From Tistrella mobilis (GTDB lineage: Bacteria; Pseudomonadota; Alphaproteobacteria; Tistrellales; Tistrellaceae): a DNA stretch of 64,000 bases. A model generated the notes under the pieces. It had not been told where the DNA came from, searched no databases, and saw only the letters and a list, made by a program, of their open reading frames with translations. This document shows positions 1 through 7,413 of the stretch, piece after piece. How positions within the stretch are numbered: position 1 is the stretch's first letter; each line of letters opens with the position of its first letter. The translations under genes and the position numbers were made by a program. Location: positions 1,219,501-1,283,500 of the forward strand of contig NZ_CP121017.1 in the NCBI RefSeq assembly GCF_041468085.1, in the 5' to 3' direction.

Positions 1-405
1 GCGCGGGCCGATCTTGACGCCATCGCCGGCATCGGCCCGGTGGTTGCCGAGGCGCTGACCGATTTCATGGCCGAGGCGCATAACCGCGAGGTGCTGGAGG
101 CGCTGACCGCCGAGGTGGAGGTGATCGAGGCGGATATCCCGACGCAGGTGTCGGGCAGCCTGTCGGGCAAGACCCTGGTCTTCACCGGCAAGCTGGAGAA
201 GCTGACCCGCGATTCCGCCAAGCGCCGCGCCGAACAGCATGGCGCCACGGTGGCAAGCTCGGTGTCTTCCGCGACCAGCATCCTGGTTGCCGGGGCGGCT
301 GCCGGCTCCAAGCTTGCCAAGGCGCGCGAGAAGGGCATCGAGGTCTGGACCGAGGACGAGTTCCTTGAGGCAACCGGTGGGGCAGCGGGGAACGGCGAAG
401 GCTGA
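1..405 (+). CDS. ligA: NAD-dependent DNA ligase LigA, C-terminal part (5' end outside window)
   Basis: The reading frame is open from base 1 and ends with TGA at 403-405, so only the last 134 residues are seen. LigA seals nicks in replication and repair using NAD+. The visible part begins in the helix-hairpin-helix region (DLDAIAGIGPVVAEAL) and continues into a C-terminal BRCT domain (GKTLVFTGKLEKLTRDSAKR, then GATVASSVSSATSILVAG and a conserved Trp in GIEVWTEDEF). This order is diagnostic for bacterial LigA. The adenylation and OB domains lie upstream of the window. No downstream coupling is evident: 91 bp separate it from the MaoC gene. Confidence 0.93.
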   Translation, partial: ARADLDAIAGIGPVVAEALTDFMAEAHNREVLEALTAEVEVIEADIPTQVSGSLSGKTLVFTGKLEKLTRDSAKRRAEQHGATVASSVSSATSILVAGAAAGSKLAKAREKGIEVWTEDEFLEATGGAAGNGEG

Positions 406-496
406 CGAGGCTGGCAGAAACGGGCATACTCCTGCGGATCAAACGTTCGTTTCAAGGGTCCGCAGGAAGAGACCCGCAGCAAGGTAGCCCGATCCC

Positions 497-982
497 ATGT
501 CCGCAGACACCGCCGCCAGCCCACCCGTGACCGACCTCCATTTCGAGGATTTCGCCGCCGGGCAGGTCTTCCGTACGCCCGCGCGCAGCGTCACCGAAGA
601 CGAGATCATCGCCTTCGCCAGCCAGTTCGACAACCAGCCCTTCCATGTCGATCGCGAGGCGGCTGCCGCCAGCATCTATGGCGGGATCATCGCCAGCGGC
701 TTCCATACCCTCGCGCTTGGCTTCAGGCTGGTGCTGGAGGCGCAGATCGTCTCGACCGCGTCGATGGGCTCGCCCGGCCTCGACGAGGTCCGCTGGCTGA
801 AGCCCATGCGCCCCGGCGATACCATCCGTCTGGAGCTGGAGGTCACCGAGGTCGTGCCCAGCCGGTCCAAGCCGGATCGCGGCATCGTCAAACTGCTCTA
901 CAAGACCTTCAACCAGAATGACGAGGTGATCTGCACCATGCGCAGCATGTGGATGCTCCGCCGGCGGGTGGTGGTGGCATGA
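497..982 (+). CDS. MaoC-family (R)-specific enoyl-CoA hydratase-like protein
   Basis: A 161-residue single hotdog-fold protein of the MaoC/R-hydratase family, which hydrates trans-2-enoyl-CoA thioesters or acts on related acyl-CoAs. The hydratase-2 signature is visible around residues 41-60 (ASQFDNQPFHVD), with the likely catalytic Asp45 and His50, followed by the typical YGGIIASGFHTLAL segment. The length is normal for a stand-alone MaoC domain. The stop codon at 980-982 touches the first base of the 8-bp repeat that borders the insertion sequence at 983, so the C-terminus or 3' flank may have been altered by insertion. The substrate cannot be told from sequence. Confidence 0.85.
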   Translation: MSADTAASPPVTDLHFEDFAAGQVFRTPARSVTEDEIIAFASQFDNQPFHVDREAAAASIYGGIIASGFHTLALGFRLVLEAQIVSTASMGSPGLDEVRWLKPMRPGDTIRLELEVTEVVPSRSKPDRGIVKLLYKTFNQNDEVICTMRSMWMLRRRVVVA

Positions 983-1011
983 GATACCGTCACGCTGAGC
1001 AAGCGCTTTTT

Positions 1012-2181
1012 TCAGTCGGCGAGCTTTGGCACGAAGGGTTTTCGAGCCTTGGCGACGGCGTAGACGGCGACGAGGAGTTTTCGCATGGCGGCGACGAGGG
1101 CGAGCTTTGGTGGCTTTCCCTGTGCGCGCAGTCGGTCGTAGAAGGCTTTGAGCCACGGGTTTCGGCGGACAGCGGTGAGGGTTGGCATCCACAAGGCGGT
1201 GCGCAGGCGCGCGTTGCCGATCGGGGTGATGCCGGCGCGGGTGGGGCGGCGCTTTCCGGAGTGGCGCAGGGCTGGGATGACGCCGACGTAGGCTGCCAGG
1301 GCTGCGGGGCTGTCGAAGCGGGCCGGATCGCCGAGTTCGGCGATGAGGCGTGCTGCGGTGCTGGGACCGATTCCGTCGATGGAGGTCAGCAGCGAGCCGA
1401 CCTCGTGCTCGTCGAGCAGACGGGTGATGTCGTCGTCACGGTCGGCCAAGCGGCGGCGCCACAGATCGAGATCCTGACAGATGTCGCGGACCTGGACGCG
1501 GTAGGCGGGGCCGTGGTGCTGGCCGACCGAGCGCTTGGCCGCGGCGATGATCTGGTCGGCCAGTTCGCTTCCGACGGCGTGGCGGCCATCGTAGCGCAGC
1601 TTGGCGAGCCGGCGTGGCGTGGCTTTGGCGACGGCCTCGGCGGTGGGGTATTCCGCCAGGATGGCGGTGGCCAGCATGCTGTCGAGCGTGCGGACATAGC
1701 GTCGGAATTCCGGGAAGCCGAGATCGACCAGCCGGCGGAGCTGGCGGACGCGGTCGTCGAAATCCTGGCGCAGCCGGTCGCGGTGGCGAACCAGTTCGCG
1801 CAGCTCCTCGCTGGCCCGGCTGCCCAGCCGGGTCGGGGAGGGGCGCTTTTCCCGCCCGAAGCGGGCCAGGCCGAGGGCGTCGATGGCGTCGGTCTTGGTG
1901 CGCTCCAGGCTCTCGCCCTGGAAGCGGTGGGTGCGCAGCGGGTTGATCAGGGCGACCTCGTAGCCCTTGGCCGCCAGCACGGCGAACAGGTTCTTCCAGT
2001 AATGCCCGGTCGCCTCCATGACCACCAGCGCCTCACCCGGCGGGGCCAGCGCGGCCAGCAACGCGCCGTGCCCGGCCGCGTCTTCGGTGAACGGCTTGGG
2101 TTTGGCCAGGACCGTGCCGTCCGCATCAAGGATGGCGAAGACATGGGTTTCCGACGCGATGTCGATGCCGACGAATTGCAT
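1012..2181 (-). CDS. IS110-family transposase (DEDD recombinase)
   Basis: A 389-residue recombinase that mobilises the element. The N-terminal RuvC-like DEDD domain shows VGIDIASETH (first Asp), VVMEATGHYW (Glu) and KTDAIDA (Asp pair). The C-terminal Transposase_20 (IS116/IS110/IS902) domain shows SIDGIGPSTAARLIAELGD and later GKRRPTRAGITPIGN, which carries the conserved Gly/Arg region before the Ser-containing C-terminal helix. ATG at 2181 is chosen because MQFVGIDIA is the usual family start. The frame stays open upstream through the palindromic non-coding end, but that part has no family similarity. The gene looks intact, so the element may be active. Confidence 0.92.
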   Translation of the reverse strand: MQFVGIDIASETHVFAILDADGTVLAKPKPFTEDAAGHGALLAALAPPGEALVVMEATGHYWKNLFAVLAAKGYEVALINPLRTHRFQGESLERTKTDAIDALGLARFGREKRPSPTRLGSRASEELRELVRHRDRLRQDFDDRVRQLRRLVDLGFPEFRRYVRTLDSMLATAILAEYPTAEAVAKATPRRLAKLRYDGRHAVGSELADQIIAAAKRSVGQHHGPAYRVQVRDICQDLDLWRRRLADRDDDITRLLDEHEVGSLLTSIDGIGPSTAARLIAELGDPARFDSPAALAAYVGVIPALRHSGKRRPTRAGITPIGNARLRTALWMPTLTAVRRNPWLKAFYDRLRAQGKPPKLALVAAMRKLLVAVYAVAKARKPFVPKLAD

Positions 2182-2301
2182 GGCGCCTCCCGTGCGGATG
2201 AGCCGGAAGCCTCGGAGCCGGTGCTCGTGCCCCTGCTTGTCCATGCGCGGATGACCGCCCCGATCGGGGCGGTCATCCGCCCCCTCGCCACGACACCGCC
2301 G
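2182..2301 (-). ncRNA. candidate bridge-RNA region of the IS110 element
   Basis: This is the non-coding end 5' of the transposase start. IS110-group elements are known to encode a structured bridge RNA in this position that specifies target and donor DNA. The region includes a 34-bp perfect palindrome (2247-2280) able to form a very stable hairpin. I cannot delimit the RNA or its guide loops from one copy, so this is a positional inference. Confidence 0.4.
2247..2280. repeat. 34-bp perfect palindrome inside the IS end
   Basis: Each 17-base half is the exact reverse complement of the other; the half-site begins GCGGATGACCGCCCC and the centre is GATC. It lies 66 bp upstream of the transposase start. 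It may be part of a bridge RNA, a transcriptional roadblock against outside promoters, or a regulatory site. Confidence 0.85.
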
Positions 2302-2426
2302 GATACCGTTCGGGCAAAAAGCACCGGGCGAGGGCGCCAATCTCATGCACGAAGATCATCCTTCGAGCGCAACGCGGCGACCCTCTCCCGGCTATCAGGC
2401 CAAACATCCTACCAGGAGACGGCCCG

Positions 2427-2912
2427 ATGAGTGGAATTCATACAAGCGCGACCGGAGACGCCGAGGCCCACGACATTGCCGGCCTCGACGGGCTGGCGCA
2501 GCTGCAGGCCTATATCGATGGCGGCCGGTCGCTGTCGCCGATCGCCGAGACGCTGGGCTTCCGCCTGGCGCGGATCGAACGCGGCGAGGCGGAGATCGTC
2601 GCCGAGCCCGGGCCGCATGTGCTGAACGGCATGGGCGTCGCCCATGGCGGCTATATGGCGACCCTGCTGGATGCGGCGGTCGCCTGTGCCATCCACAGCC
2701 TTATGCCGGCAGGGGTCGGCTCCACCACCGTGGAGTTGAAGGTCAATATGGTGCGGGCCCTGCCGGTGACGGTCAGCCCGGTGCGTGCCATCGGCCGCGC
2801 CATCCATGCCGGCCGCATGCTGGGCACCGCCGAAGGCCGGCTGATCGGCCCCGACGGCACGCTCTACGCCCATGCAACGACGACCTGCGCGGTGTTGCAC
2901 CCGCGCAAATGA
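2427..2912 (+). CDS. PaaI-family thioesterase (hotdog fold)
   Basis: A 161-residue hotdog thioesterase that probably hydrolyses aromatic or acyl-CoA thioesters. The diagnostic segment is GVAHGGYMATLLDAAVACA (about residues 70-88), with the HGG turn and Asp82 matching the catalytic region of PaaI/4HBT type II thioesterases. A good ribosome-binding site (AGGAGA, 2411-2416) supports ATG at 2427. It sits just downstream of the insertion sequence and 308 bp before the Rieske oxygenase on the same strand. A link to the downstream oxygenase group is plausible but only positional. Confidence 0.85.
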   Translation: MSGIHTSATGDAEAHDIAGLDGLAQLQAYIDGGRSLSPIAETLGFRLARIERGEAEIVAEPGPHVLNGMGVAHGGYMATLLDAAVACAIHSLMPAGVGSTTVELKVNMVRALPVTVSPVRAIGRAIHAGRMLGTAEGRLIGPDGTLYAHATTTCAVLHPRK

Positions 2913-3220
2913 CCGGGCCCGCGCCCGTGCATACCCGAATCCGGGGGACGGACCCGCCTGCCATCGTGCAGGGCCGGGCCGTCCTCCGAAATCTTTCCGG
3001 CCCCTGCACACGTCCATCATCCGGATCACATCGGAGTCGAAGATTACGAATCAATGGTAGATTATGATTCATCTATTTCGTGCATTGCGATAGATCACAA
3101 CCACAGGTATATTTTGAACCGAGTTTGAGTCCCCAGGGCAGCCAGCCGTCCACACCGGATGCGTGCCCGTCCGCAGACACGACCCGATGCTCTAAAAATC
3201 AATAATTCGATGAGGACGCC
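2913..3220 (+). promoter_or_regulatory. 308-bp intergenic region upstream of the Rieske gene, with AT-rich dyad
   Basis: The second half is conspicuously AT-rich for this genome (about 3035-3120), as expected for a promoter. It contains GAATCA (3048-3053) and TGATTC (3065-3070), an inverted repeat spaced by 11 bp that could be an operator. No open frame in the stretch looks like a gene. A short AT-rich run and GATGAGGACGCC precede the Rieske start. Confidence 0.5.
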
Positions 3221-4402
3221 ATGGATCACGCCACCCAGGTGCATCTGATCGACCGTGTGTTCGACATGATCGATCGCCGCACCACGGAAATGGACCCGGC
3301 CGAGTATCACAACCCGGTCAGCCGCTATATCGATCCCGAGCGCTACAAGCGCGAGGTCGAGATCATTTTCCGCCGCAACCCGATCATCGTCGCCCATGGC
3401 AGCGAGCTGCCCAAGCCCGGCGACTACAAGACCATGGACGTCACCGGGGTGCCGATCCTGCTGGTCCGCACCCAGGACGGTTCGGTCAATGCCTTTCTGA
3501 ACGCCTGCCGCCACCGCGGGACCAAGCTGGTCTGGGAGGAATGCGGCAGCCACAAGCGCAGCTTCGTCTGCCCCTATCATGCCTGGACCTACGGCACCGA
3601 CGGCAAACTGGTCGGCGTGCCCGCGGCGGAAGGCTTTCCGAACATGAAGCGCGAGGAGATGGGCCTGCGCCGGCTGCATTGCGCCGAGCGTTACGGCTTC
3701 GTCTTCGTTCAGGTGGACCCGACCGCGCCCAAGGTGGATGTCGATGCCTGGCTCGGGCCCATGGCGCACGAGCTGGAGCATATCGGCACCGCCGATTACG
3801 TCGTCTGGCGGCCCGCCCAGCTGGAGAAGAAGACCAACTGGAAGCTGGCGCTGGATACGTTCCTTGAGAACTATCACACCCGCCGCACCCACACGAAGAC
3901 CATCTGGCCGGTCTTCCTGGACAACACCGCCGCCTTCGACCGGCTGTCGCCACATGCCCGGGTGGTGCTGCCCAAGCGCTCGATCCCCGAGATCCGCGAC
4001 CAGGATCGCGAGACCTGGAACCTGCGCGACCATTCCACCGTGCTCTACACCATCTTCCCGAACCTGATGCTGGCGGTATTGCCCGATCATTGCGCCATCT
4101 TCCAGGTCTGGCCCGATGGCATCGACAACTGCAAGCTGCCGGCCTACACGCTGGTGCCGCCGAAATATCTGGAGAGCGCCACCGCCCAGGACATCTGGTC
4201 GAAGAGCATGCATGTCGTCTTCGAGGTGACCGAAGAGGACAGCGACCGCTCCGAGGCGATCCAGGCGGCGCTCAATTCCGGTGCCAACGACCATTTCGTC
4301 TTCGGCCGTTACGAACAGGCCCTCGCCTGGTTCCACCAGGAGGTGGAGGCGATGCTGAACGGTCAGGCCGAGTGGGTCCGCTATGCCGAAGCGGCCGAGT
4401 GA
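3221..4402 (+). CDS. Rieske-type aromatic-ring-hydroxylating oxygenase, alpha subunit
   Basis: A 393-residue non-heme iron oxygenase subunit. The N-terminal Rieske [2Fe-2S] site is complete: Cys96-x-His98 (NACRHRGTKL) and Cys117-x2-His120 (FVCPYHAWTYG). The catalytic domain has the mononuclear iron motif LDTFLENYHTRRTH, with bridging Asp212 and ligands His219 and His224. The size and layout match ring-hydroxylating dioxygenase/O-demethylase alpha subunits. No beta subunit, ferredoxin or reductase gene is nearby, so electrons must come from elsewhere. The stop codon lies within a 15-bp tandem repeat (4399-4451). It is followed on the same strand by a radical SAM gene and two diiron proteins, suggesting one oxidative pathway. 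The substrate is unknown. Confidence 0.9.
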   Translation: MDHATQVHLIDRVFDMIDRRTTEMDPAEYHNPVSRYIDPERYKREVEIIFRRNPIIVAHGSELPKPGDYKTMDVTGVPILLVRTQDGSVNAFLNACRHRGTKLVWEECGSHKRSFVCPYHAWTYGTDGKLVGVPAAEGFPNMKREEMGLRRLHCAERYGFVFVQVDPTAPKVDVDAWLGPMAHELEHIGTADYVVWRPAQLEKKTNWKLALDTFLENYHTRRTHTKTIWPVFLDNTAAFDRLSPHARVVLPKRSIPEIRDQDRETWNLRDHSTVLYTIFPNLMLAVLPDHCAIFQVWPDGIDNCKLPAYTLVPPKYLESATAQDIWSKSMHVVFEVTEEDSDRSEAIQAALNSGANDHFVFGRYEQALAWFHQEVEAMLNGQAEWVRYAEAAE

Positions 4403-4451
4403 TCCCGGGACCCGTGATCCCATGATCCCGGACCCCGTGATTGCCGGGTCC
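4399..4451. repeat. 15-bp imperfect tandem repeat spanning the Rieske stop codon
   Basis: Units GTGATCCCGGGACCC (4399-4413), an 8-bp partial GTGATCCC (4414-4421), ATGATCCCGGACCCC (4422-4436) and GTGATTGCCGGGTCC (4437-4451). The first unit contains the TGA stop at 4400-4402. It is one of several 15/18-bp repeats in the window. Confidence 0.85.
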
Positions 4452-4463
4452 TGAGCCGGCGCG

Positions 4464-4603
4464 GCGAAACGACACCGACACGACGATCAGATCTCCTGCG
4501 GGCGCGTGGGCTCCACGCGCCCGGCCGGGGGAGGTGCGCGCCCGCCCGGCTCTCAATCTGCGACCCCCGCCGATCCGCGAAACGACACCGCGAAACGACG
4601 ACG
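4464..4603. repeat. three copies of a 14-bp motif upstream of the radical SAM gene
   Basis: GCGAAACGACACCG occurs at 4464-4477 and 4577-4590, and GCGAAACGACGACG at 4590-4603. The last two form a 13-bp tandem pair (4575-4587, 4588-4600). They flank the hairpin at 4500-4522 and end 18 bp before the radical SAM start, so they could be regulator binding sites or simple repeat expansion. Confidence 0.7.
4500..4522 (+). terminator. strong hairpin between the Rieske and radical SAM genes
   Basis: Perfect 10-bp GC stem GGGCGCGTGG / CCACGCGCCC (4500-4509 and 4513-4522) with a 3-nt loop. There is no T tract, so it could be a Rho-assisted terminator or an attenuating leader for the next gene rather than a classical intrinsic terminator. 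Confidence 0.5.
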
Positions 4604-4621
4604 ACGAAGGGGCTGCCTCGG

Positions 4622-5887
4622 ATGAAGACCGACGAAAATCGCAATGTAACGCGTGAGCGCATGCAACGCCTGGAGGCGTTGCTCGACGGCGAGGACGAGC
4701 TTCGCGACCGCCTGCAGGCGGTGCTGCGCTTCTCCCGCAAGATCCGCGTCAGCGAATATCACCTCACCAATGCCTGCAACATCCGTTGCAAGGGCTGCTG
4801 GTTCTTCGAATACGGCCACGACACCGCCACGCGGGAGGCCAAGGATGCCGAGGCGCTGGAAGCCTTCCTGATCAAGGAGACCAAGGAACGGCGGGTGAAT
4901 GCTGCCCTGGTGATCGGCGGCGAGCCGACCCTCTTTCCCGACCGGCTGCGGCTGTATGTCAAGCACATGCCCTATGTGACGATCTCGTCCAACGGGCTGC
5001 GCCGGCTGCCGATGGAGGGGTTCGAGAACGTCGCGATCGGCCTGACCCTGTTCGGCGGCGGGCCGATGGACGACCAGCTGCGCGGCATCAAGCCCAGCGG
5101 CCGCACCTTCACCGGCCTGTTCGAAACCGCGCTTGCCAATTACCGCGACGATCCGCGCGCCGGCTTCATCTATGCGCTGACCGAGACCGGTATCGAGCAT
5201 ATCGAAGAGACGGTGGTCCGGATCCGCGACAACGGCAACCGGGTCAACTTCAACTTCTACAGCGCCTATGACGCCGAGGATCCGACGGCGCTTGCCCGGC
5301 AGGAAGAGCTGCTGGAAGAAGCGCTCCGCGTGCGGGCGAAATATCCCGAGACCGTGGTCAGCACGCCTTACTACATCCGCACCATGATCACCGGTCGCAG
5401 CCATTTCGGCCGCTTCGGCTATGACGTCTGCCCGTCGCTGTCGCAGGACCATGCCGGCCATGCCGACCGGCTGGTCAACGGCAACCCGGTGCTGCCCTTC
5501 TTCAACACCTGGGCGGCCGATCTCAAGACGGTCAAGTTCTGCTGCACCTCGGGCCATTGCAACGGCTGCCGCGACAGCCAGGCGGTGATTTCGTGGATGG
5601 TGGTCAGCATGGACCGCTTCCTCACCGACAAGGTGATGCTGGAAACCTGGGTCGAGATGGCCGAGAGCTACTGGAAGCAGTTCATCTGGGGTCCGTTCCA
5701 CTGGACGAAGGATGCCGGCCGCCGTCAGGCGGTGATGGACCCGATCGGCGACGGCCATGCCACGCAGGTCTCGGTCGATCTCGCCCATGGCGAAACCCTG
5801 CCCAACCCGCTGCTGGCCGCGGTCGCCGGTCGCGAGGCGGCAGAGGCCGGGGACGCGCGGGTTCGGGTACCGGAGGTGGTGGCGTGA
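4622..5887 (+). CDS. radical SAM protein with auxiliary-cluster cysteines
   Basis: A 421-residue radical SAM enzyme. The SAM-cluster motif is canonical: Cys52-x3-Cys56-x2-Cys59 (ACNIRCKGCWF), followed by GGEP at 99-102 for SAM binding. C-terminal cysteines at about 270, 307, 308, 313 and 316 (FCCTSGHCNGC) suggest a SPASM/twitch-like auxiliary Fe-S cluster, as in enzymes that modify peptides or small molecules. A good ribosome-binding site (AAGGGG) precedes ATG 4622. The stop overlaps the GTG of the next gene (GTGA), so the two are translationally coupled. I do not recognise the exact subfamily. Its position between a Rieske oxygenase and two diiron proteins suggests a shared biosynthetic or catabolic pathway. 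Confidence 0.85.
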   Translation: MKTDENRNVTRERMQRLEALLDGEDELRDRLQAVLRFSRKIRVSEYHLTNACNIRCKGCWFFEYGHDTATREAKDAEALEAFLIKETKERRVNAALVIGGEPTLFPDRLRLYVKHMPYVTISSNGLRRLPMEGFENVAIGLTLFGGGPMDDQLRGIKPSGRTFTGLFETALANYRDDPRAGFIYALTETGIEHIEETVVRIRDNGNRVNFNFYSAYDAEDPTALARQEELLEEALRVRAKYPETVVSTPYYIRTMITGRSHFGRFGYDVCPSLSQDHAGHADRLVNGNPVLPFFNTWAADLKTVKFCCTSGHCNGCRDSQAVISWMVVSMDRFLTDKVMLETWVEMAESYWKQFIWGPFHWTKDAGRRQAVMDPIGDGHATQVSVDLAHGETLPNPLLAAVAGREAAEAGDARVRVPEVVA

Positions 5888-6363
5888 CGATGCTGCCGGC
5901 CGATGCACCGGAAACCGTTGCCGCAGCCGGGATCGCCCTGGCTGCGGCCCGGCTTTCGGCCGAGCCGGTGGCACTGCACAACGCGATCCGGGTCGAGGCC
6001 GACGGCTCCGATGCGGCGATCGCGACCATCACCCGCATCCAGCCCTTTCACAAGGGCGGCGCCGAACGCGCCCTGATCAATGGCGGCATCCTGCAGGCGC
6101 TGATGGAACGCGCCATGCGGGCCGCCGCCGCCGCCGTTCTGGGCGATGCCCCCTCGCGTCTGGTCTCGCTGGATCAGCGCTGGCTGGGGCCCGTCCTGCC
6201 CCGGGGGGTCATCGCCCGCGCAGAAATCGAGGGTCAGGCCGGCACCGGCACGGTCCTGCTTGCCGCCACCATTTCCGATGCCCGCGGCGGCCCCCGGGTC
6301 CGCGCTGCCGGCATCGTCACTGTCGCAGACCAGTCACCGACGTCCACCAATCCCCCTCTTTGA
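5884..6363 (+). CDS. hotdog-fold (PaaI/4HBT-like) thioesterase-like protein
   Basis: A 159-residue protein with a single hotdog domain: RIQPFHKGGAERALINGG (about residues 50-67) leads into the central helix ILQALMERAMRAAAAAVLG, then strands SLDQRWLGPVLPRGVIARAEIEG and TVLLAATISDARGG. The catalytic Asp/Glu is probably Glu74 in the central helix. GTG at 5884 is preferred over ATG 5890 because it overlaps the radical SAM stop and has GGAGG at 5872-5876 at ideal spacing. It is likely to act on the CoA thioester of the pathway intermediate. This is the second hotdog protein in the group, and it is quite divergent from the one at 2427. Confidence 0.75.
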   Translation: MTMLPADAPETVAAAGIALAAARLSAEPVALHNAIRVEADGSDAAIATITRIQPFHKGGAERALINGGILQALMERAMRAAAAAVLGDAPSRLVSLDQRWLGPVLPRGVIARAEIEGQAGTGTVLLAATISDARGGPRVRAAGIVTVADQSPTSTNPPL

Positions 6364-6384
6364 ACTGACCCCCAGATCGGTTCA

Positions 6385-6450
6385 AGCCGCCATCGATGCG
6401 GCGGCCAAGGGCGCGAAGCGCCCGCCTGGGCAGAGGGACCACCAAAAAAG
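6385..6450 (+). other. candidate structured leader, similar to 61955-62018
   Basis: This is the 5' leader of the PaaA-like gene. It can fold as GCCGCC (6386-6391) with GGCGGC (6400-6405), then GGGCGC-GAA-GCGCCC (6409-6423), followed by TGGGCAGAGGG and an A run. The first 26 bases match 23 of 26 at 61955-61980. It could be a structured RNA family or a dispersed repeat. Confidence 0.35.
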
Positions 6451-6461
6451 GAACGCTCAAG

Positions 6462-7214
6462 ATGACCGAACAGACCGCTCATGCTGCCGCCGGGGAGCGG
6501 CTGCTCGTGCCGGATGCCAAGGCCTTCCGTGAGATGCCGGACGAGTACCAGGAACTGGTGATCCATCAGCTGCGTGCTCATACCGAGGGTGAGCTGACCG
6601 GTGCCGACGACTACATCCAGATCTTCTATCCGATGGCGCCGACGGCCTTTGAGCGCAAGGTGTGCTGCGAGCGCGCCGCCGAGGAAATGGATCACTACAT
6701 CCGCGGCAAGGCGGTGCTGGACGAGATCGGCGTCGACACCGCCTATATGCTGAAGCAGCATCTGGATCAGCGTGAATTCTACCGCACCGAGGGCGTGCGC
6801 CGGATCGAGAACTGGCTGGGACGTGGCATGTTCTCGTTCATCGGCGAGGCGGCCGTGCTGGCGCAGATCCACGAGATGTCGAAGAGTTCGTACAAGCCGC
6901 TGGCCGACATGTGCACCAGCGTCATCATCGACGAGCACAACCACGTCGCCCAGGGCTACCGGATCGTCTGGGAGTACTGCCAGACCGAAGAGGGGCTGAA
7001 GGATGCCCAGGCGATGCTGGAAAAGGCCTGGCCGATCACGCTCGACCTGTTCGGCAGCTCCGAGAGCAAGCGCTCGCCGCTTTATGTGAAGTGGGGTCTG
7101 CGCCAGTACACCAATGAAGAGGCCCGCCAGCGTTTCATCGCCCAGATCACCCCGCGTGTCGAAGTGCTGGGGCTGAAGGTGCCGGCGGCCGAGGCGAACC
7201 GCAAGTTCCTCTGA
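6462..7214 (+). CDS. PaaA/BoxB-like diiron oxygenase subunit
   Basis: A 250-residue ferritin-like protein resembling PaaA, the catalytic subunit of phenylacetyl-CoA epoxidase. The diiron ligands can be placed as Glu42 or Glu44 (HTEGELTGADDY), Glu75-x2-His78 (AAEEMDHY), Glu129 (FIGEAAVLAQIHEM) and Glu158-x2-His161 (IIDEHNHVAQGY). The end of the fold (EKAWPITLDLFGSSES) also resembles the PaaA C-terminus. ATG 6462 is chosen because AGGA lies upstream and the family starts here. The usual partners PaaB, PaaC, PaaD and PaaE are absent, so this is not a phenylacetate operon. It is followed by a strong terminator. The substrate is unknown and may be a CoA thioester, given the neighbouring hotdog proteins. 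Confidence 0.8.
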   Translation: MTEQTAHAAAGERLLVPDAKAFREMPDEYQELVIHQLRAHTEGELTGADDYIQIFYPMAPTAFERKVCCERAAEEMDHYIRGKAVLDEIGVDTAYMLKQHLDQREFYRTEGVRRIENWLGRGMFSFIGEAAVLAQIHEMSKSSYKPLADMCTSVIIDEHNHVAQGYRIVWEYCQTEEGLKDAQAMLEKAWPITLDLFGSSESKRSPLYVKWGLRQYTNEEARQRFIAQITPRVEVLGLKVPAAEANRKFL

Positions 7215-7234
7215 TCGTCGCCGGTTTTCGTCGG

Positions 7235-7278
7235 GGGCGCGCGACGGCCGGCCGATGGCCGGATCACGTCGCGCGCCC
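7235..7278 (+). terminator. hairpin terminator after the PaaA-like gene
   Basis: Perfect 12-bp stem GGGCGCGCGACG / CGTCGCGCGCCC (7235-7246 and 7267-7278), with a nested CCGGCC/GGCCGG stem in the loop. It is placed 20 bp after the stop codon. Confidence 0.75.
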
Positions 7279-7280
7279 AA

Positions 7281-7302
7281 TGATTGACGTATACGTAAAT
7301 CA
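7281..7302. promoter_or_regulatory. 22-bp near-perfect palindromic operator
   Basis: The site is centred at 7291/7292 with core ACGTATACGT (7287-7296) and arms TGATT/AATCA; one base pair in the dyad mismatches. It lies between the terminator at 7235-7278 and the ferritin-like gene at 7414, where a promoter is expected. The form fits a TetR- or GntR-type dimer site. Confidence 0.6.
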
Positions 7303-7413
7303 ATCTATCCTTAAGGCAAGAACAAGAGGCGTGATCCGCGCCCGATGCCATCCGGCCGGAGCAGCCAGGCCCATATCGGCCCAGGTCCGTATCAGTCAGG
7401 GGACGAGACATCC

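Larger units (their letters stand above)
983..2309 (-). mobile_element. IS110-group insertion sequence
   Basis: The element contains one transposase gene on the minus strand with a long non-coding region 5' of it (2182 to about 2301) and a very short one 3' of it (983-1011). This asymmetry is that of the IS110 group rather than IS1111. The octamer GATACCGT occurs as a direct repeat at 983-990 and 2302-2309, about 1.32 kb apart. I infer these mark the shared core at the element-target junctions, so the exact ends are tentative. There are no long terminal inverted repeats, as expected for the family. It lies between the MaoC gene and a PaaI-type thioesterase. Confidence 0.75.

Noticed and set aside
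949-2430. Long plus-strand frame over the transposase
   Set aside because: It is antisense to a convincing IS110 transposase and has low-complexity V/G/A/Q-rich composition typical of shadow frames in GC-rich DNA.
3095-4423. 442-residue minus-strand frame over the Rieske gene
   Set aside because: The plus-strand frame has complete Rieske and iron motifs; the antisense frame shows none.
6462-7214. Phenylacetate (paa) catabolic operon
   Set aside because: Only a PaaA-like subunit is present; paaB, paaC, paaD, paaE, paaK and the rest are absent, and the neighbours are unrelated.
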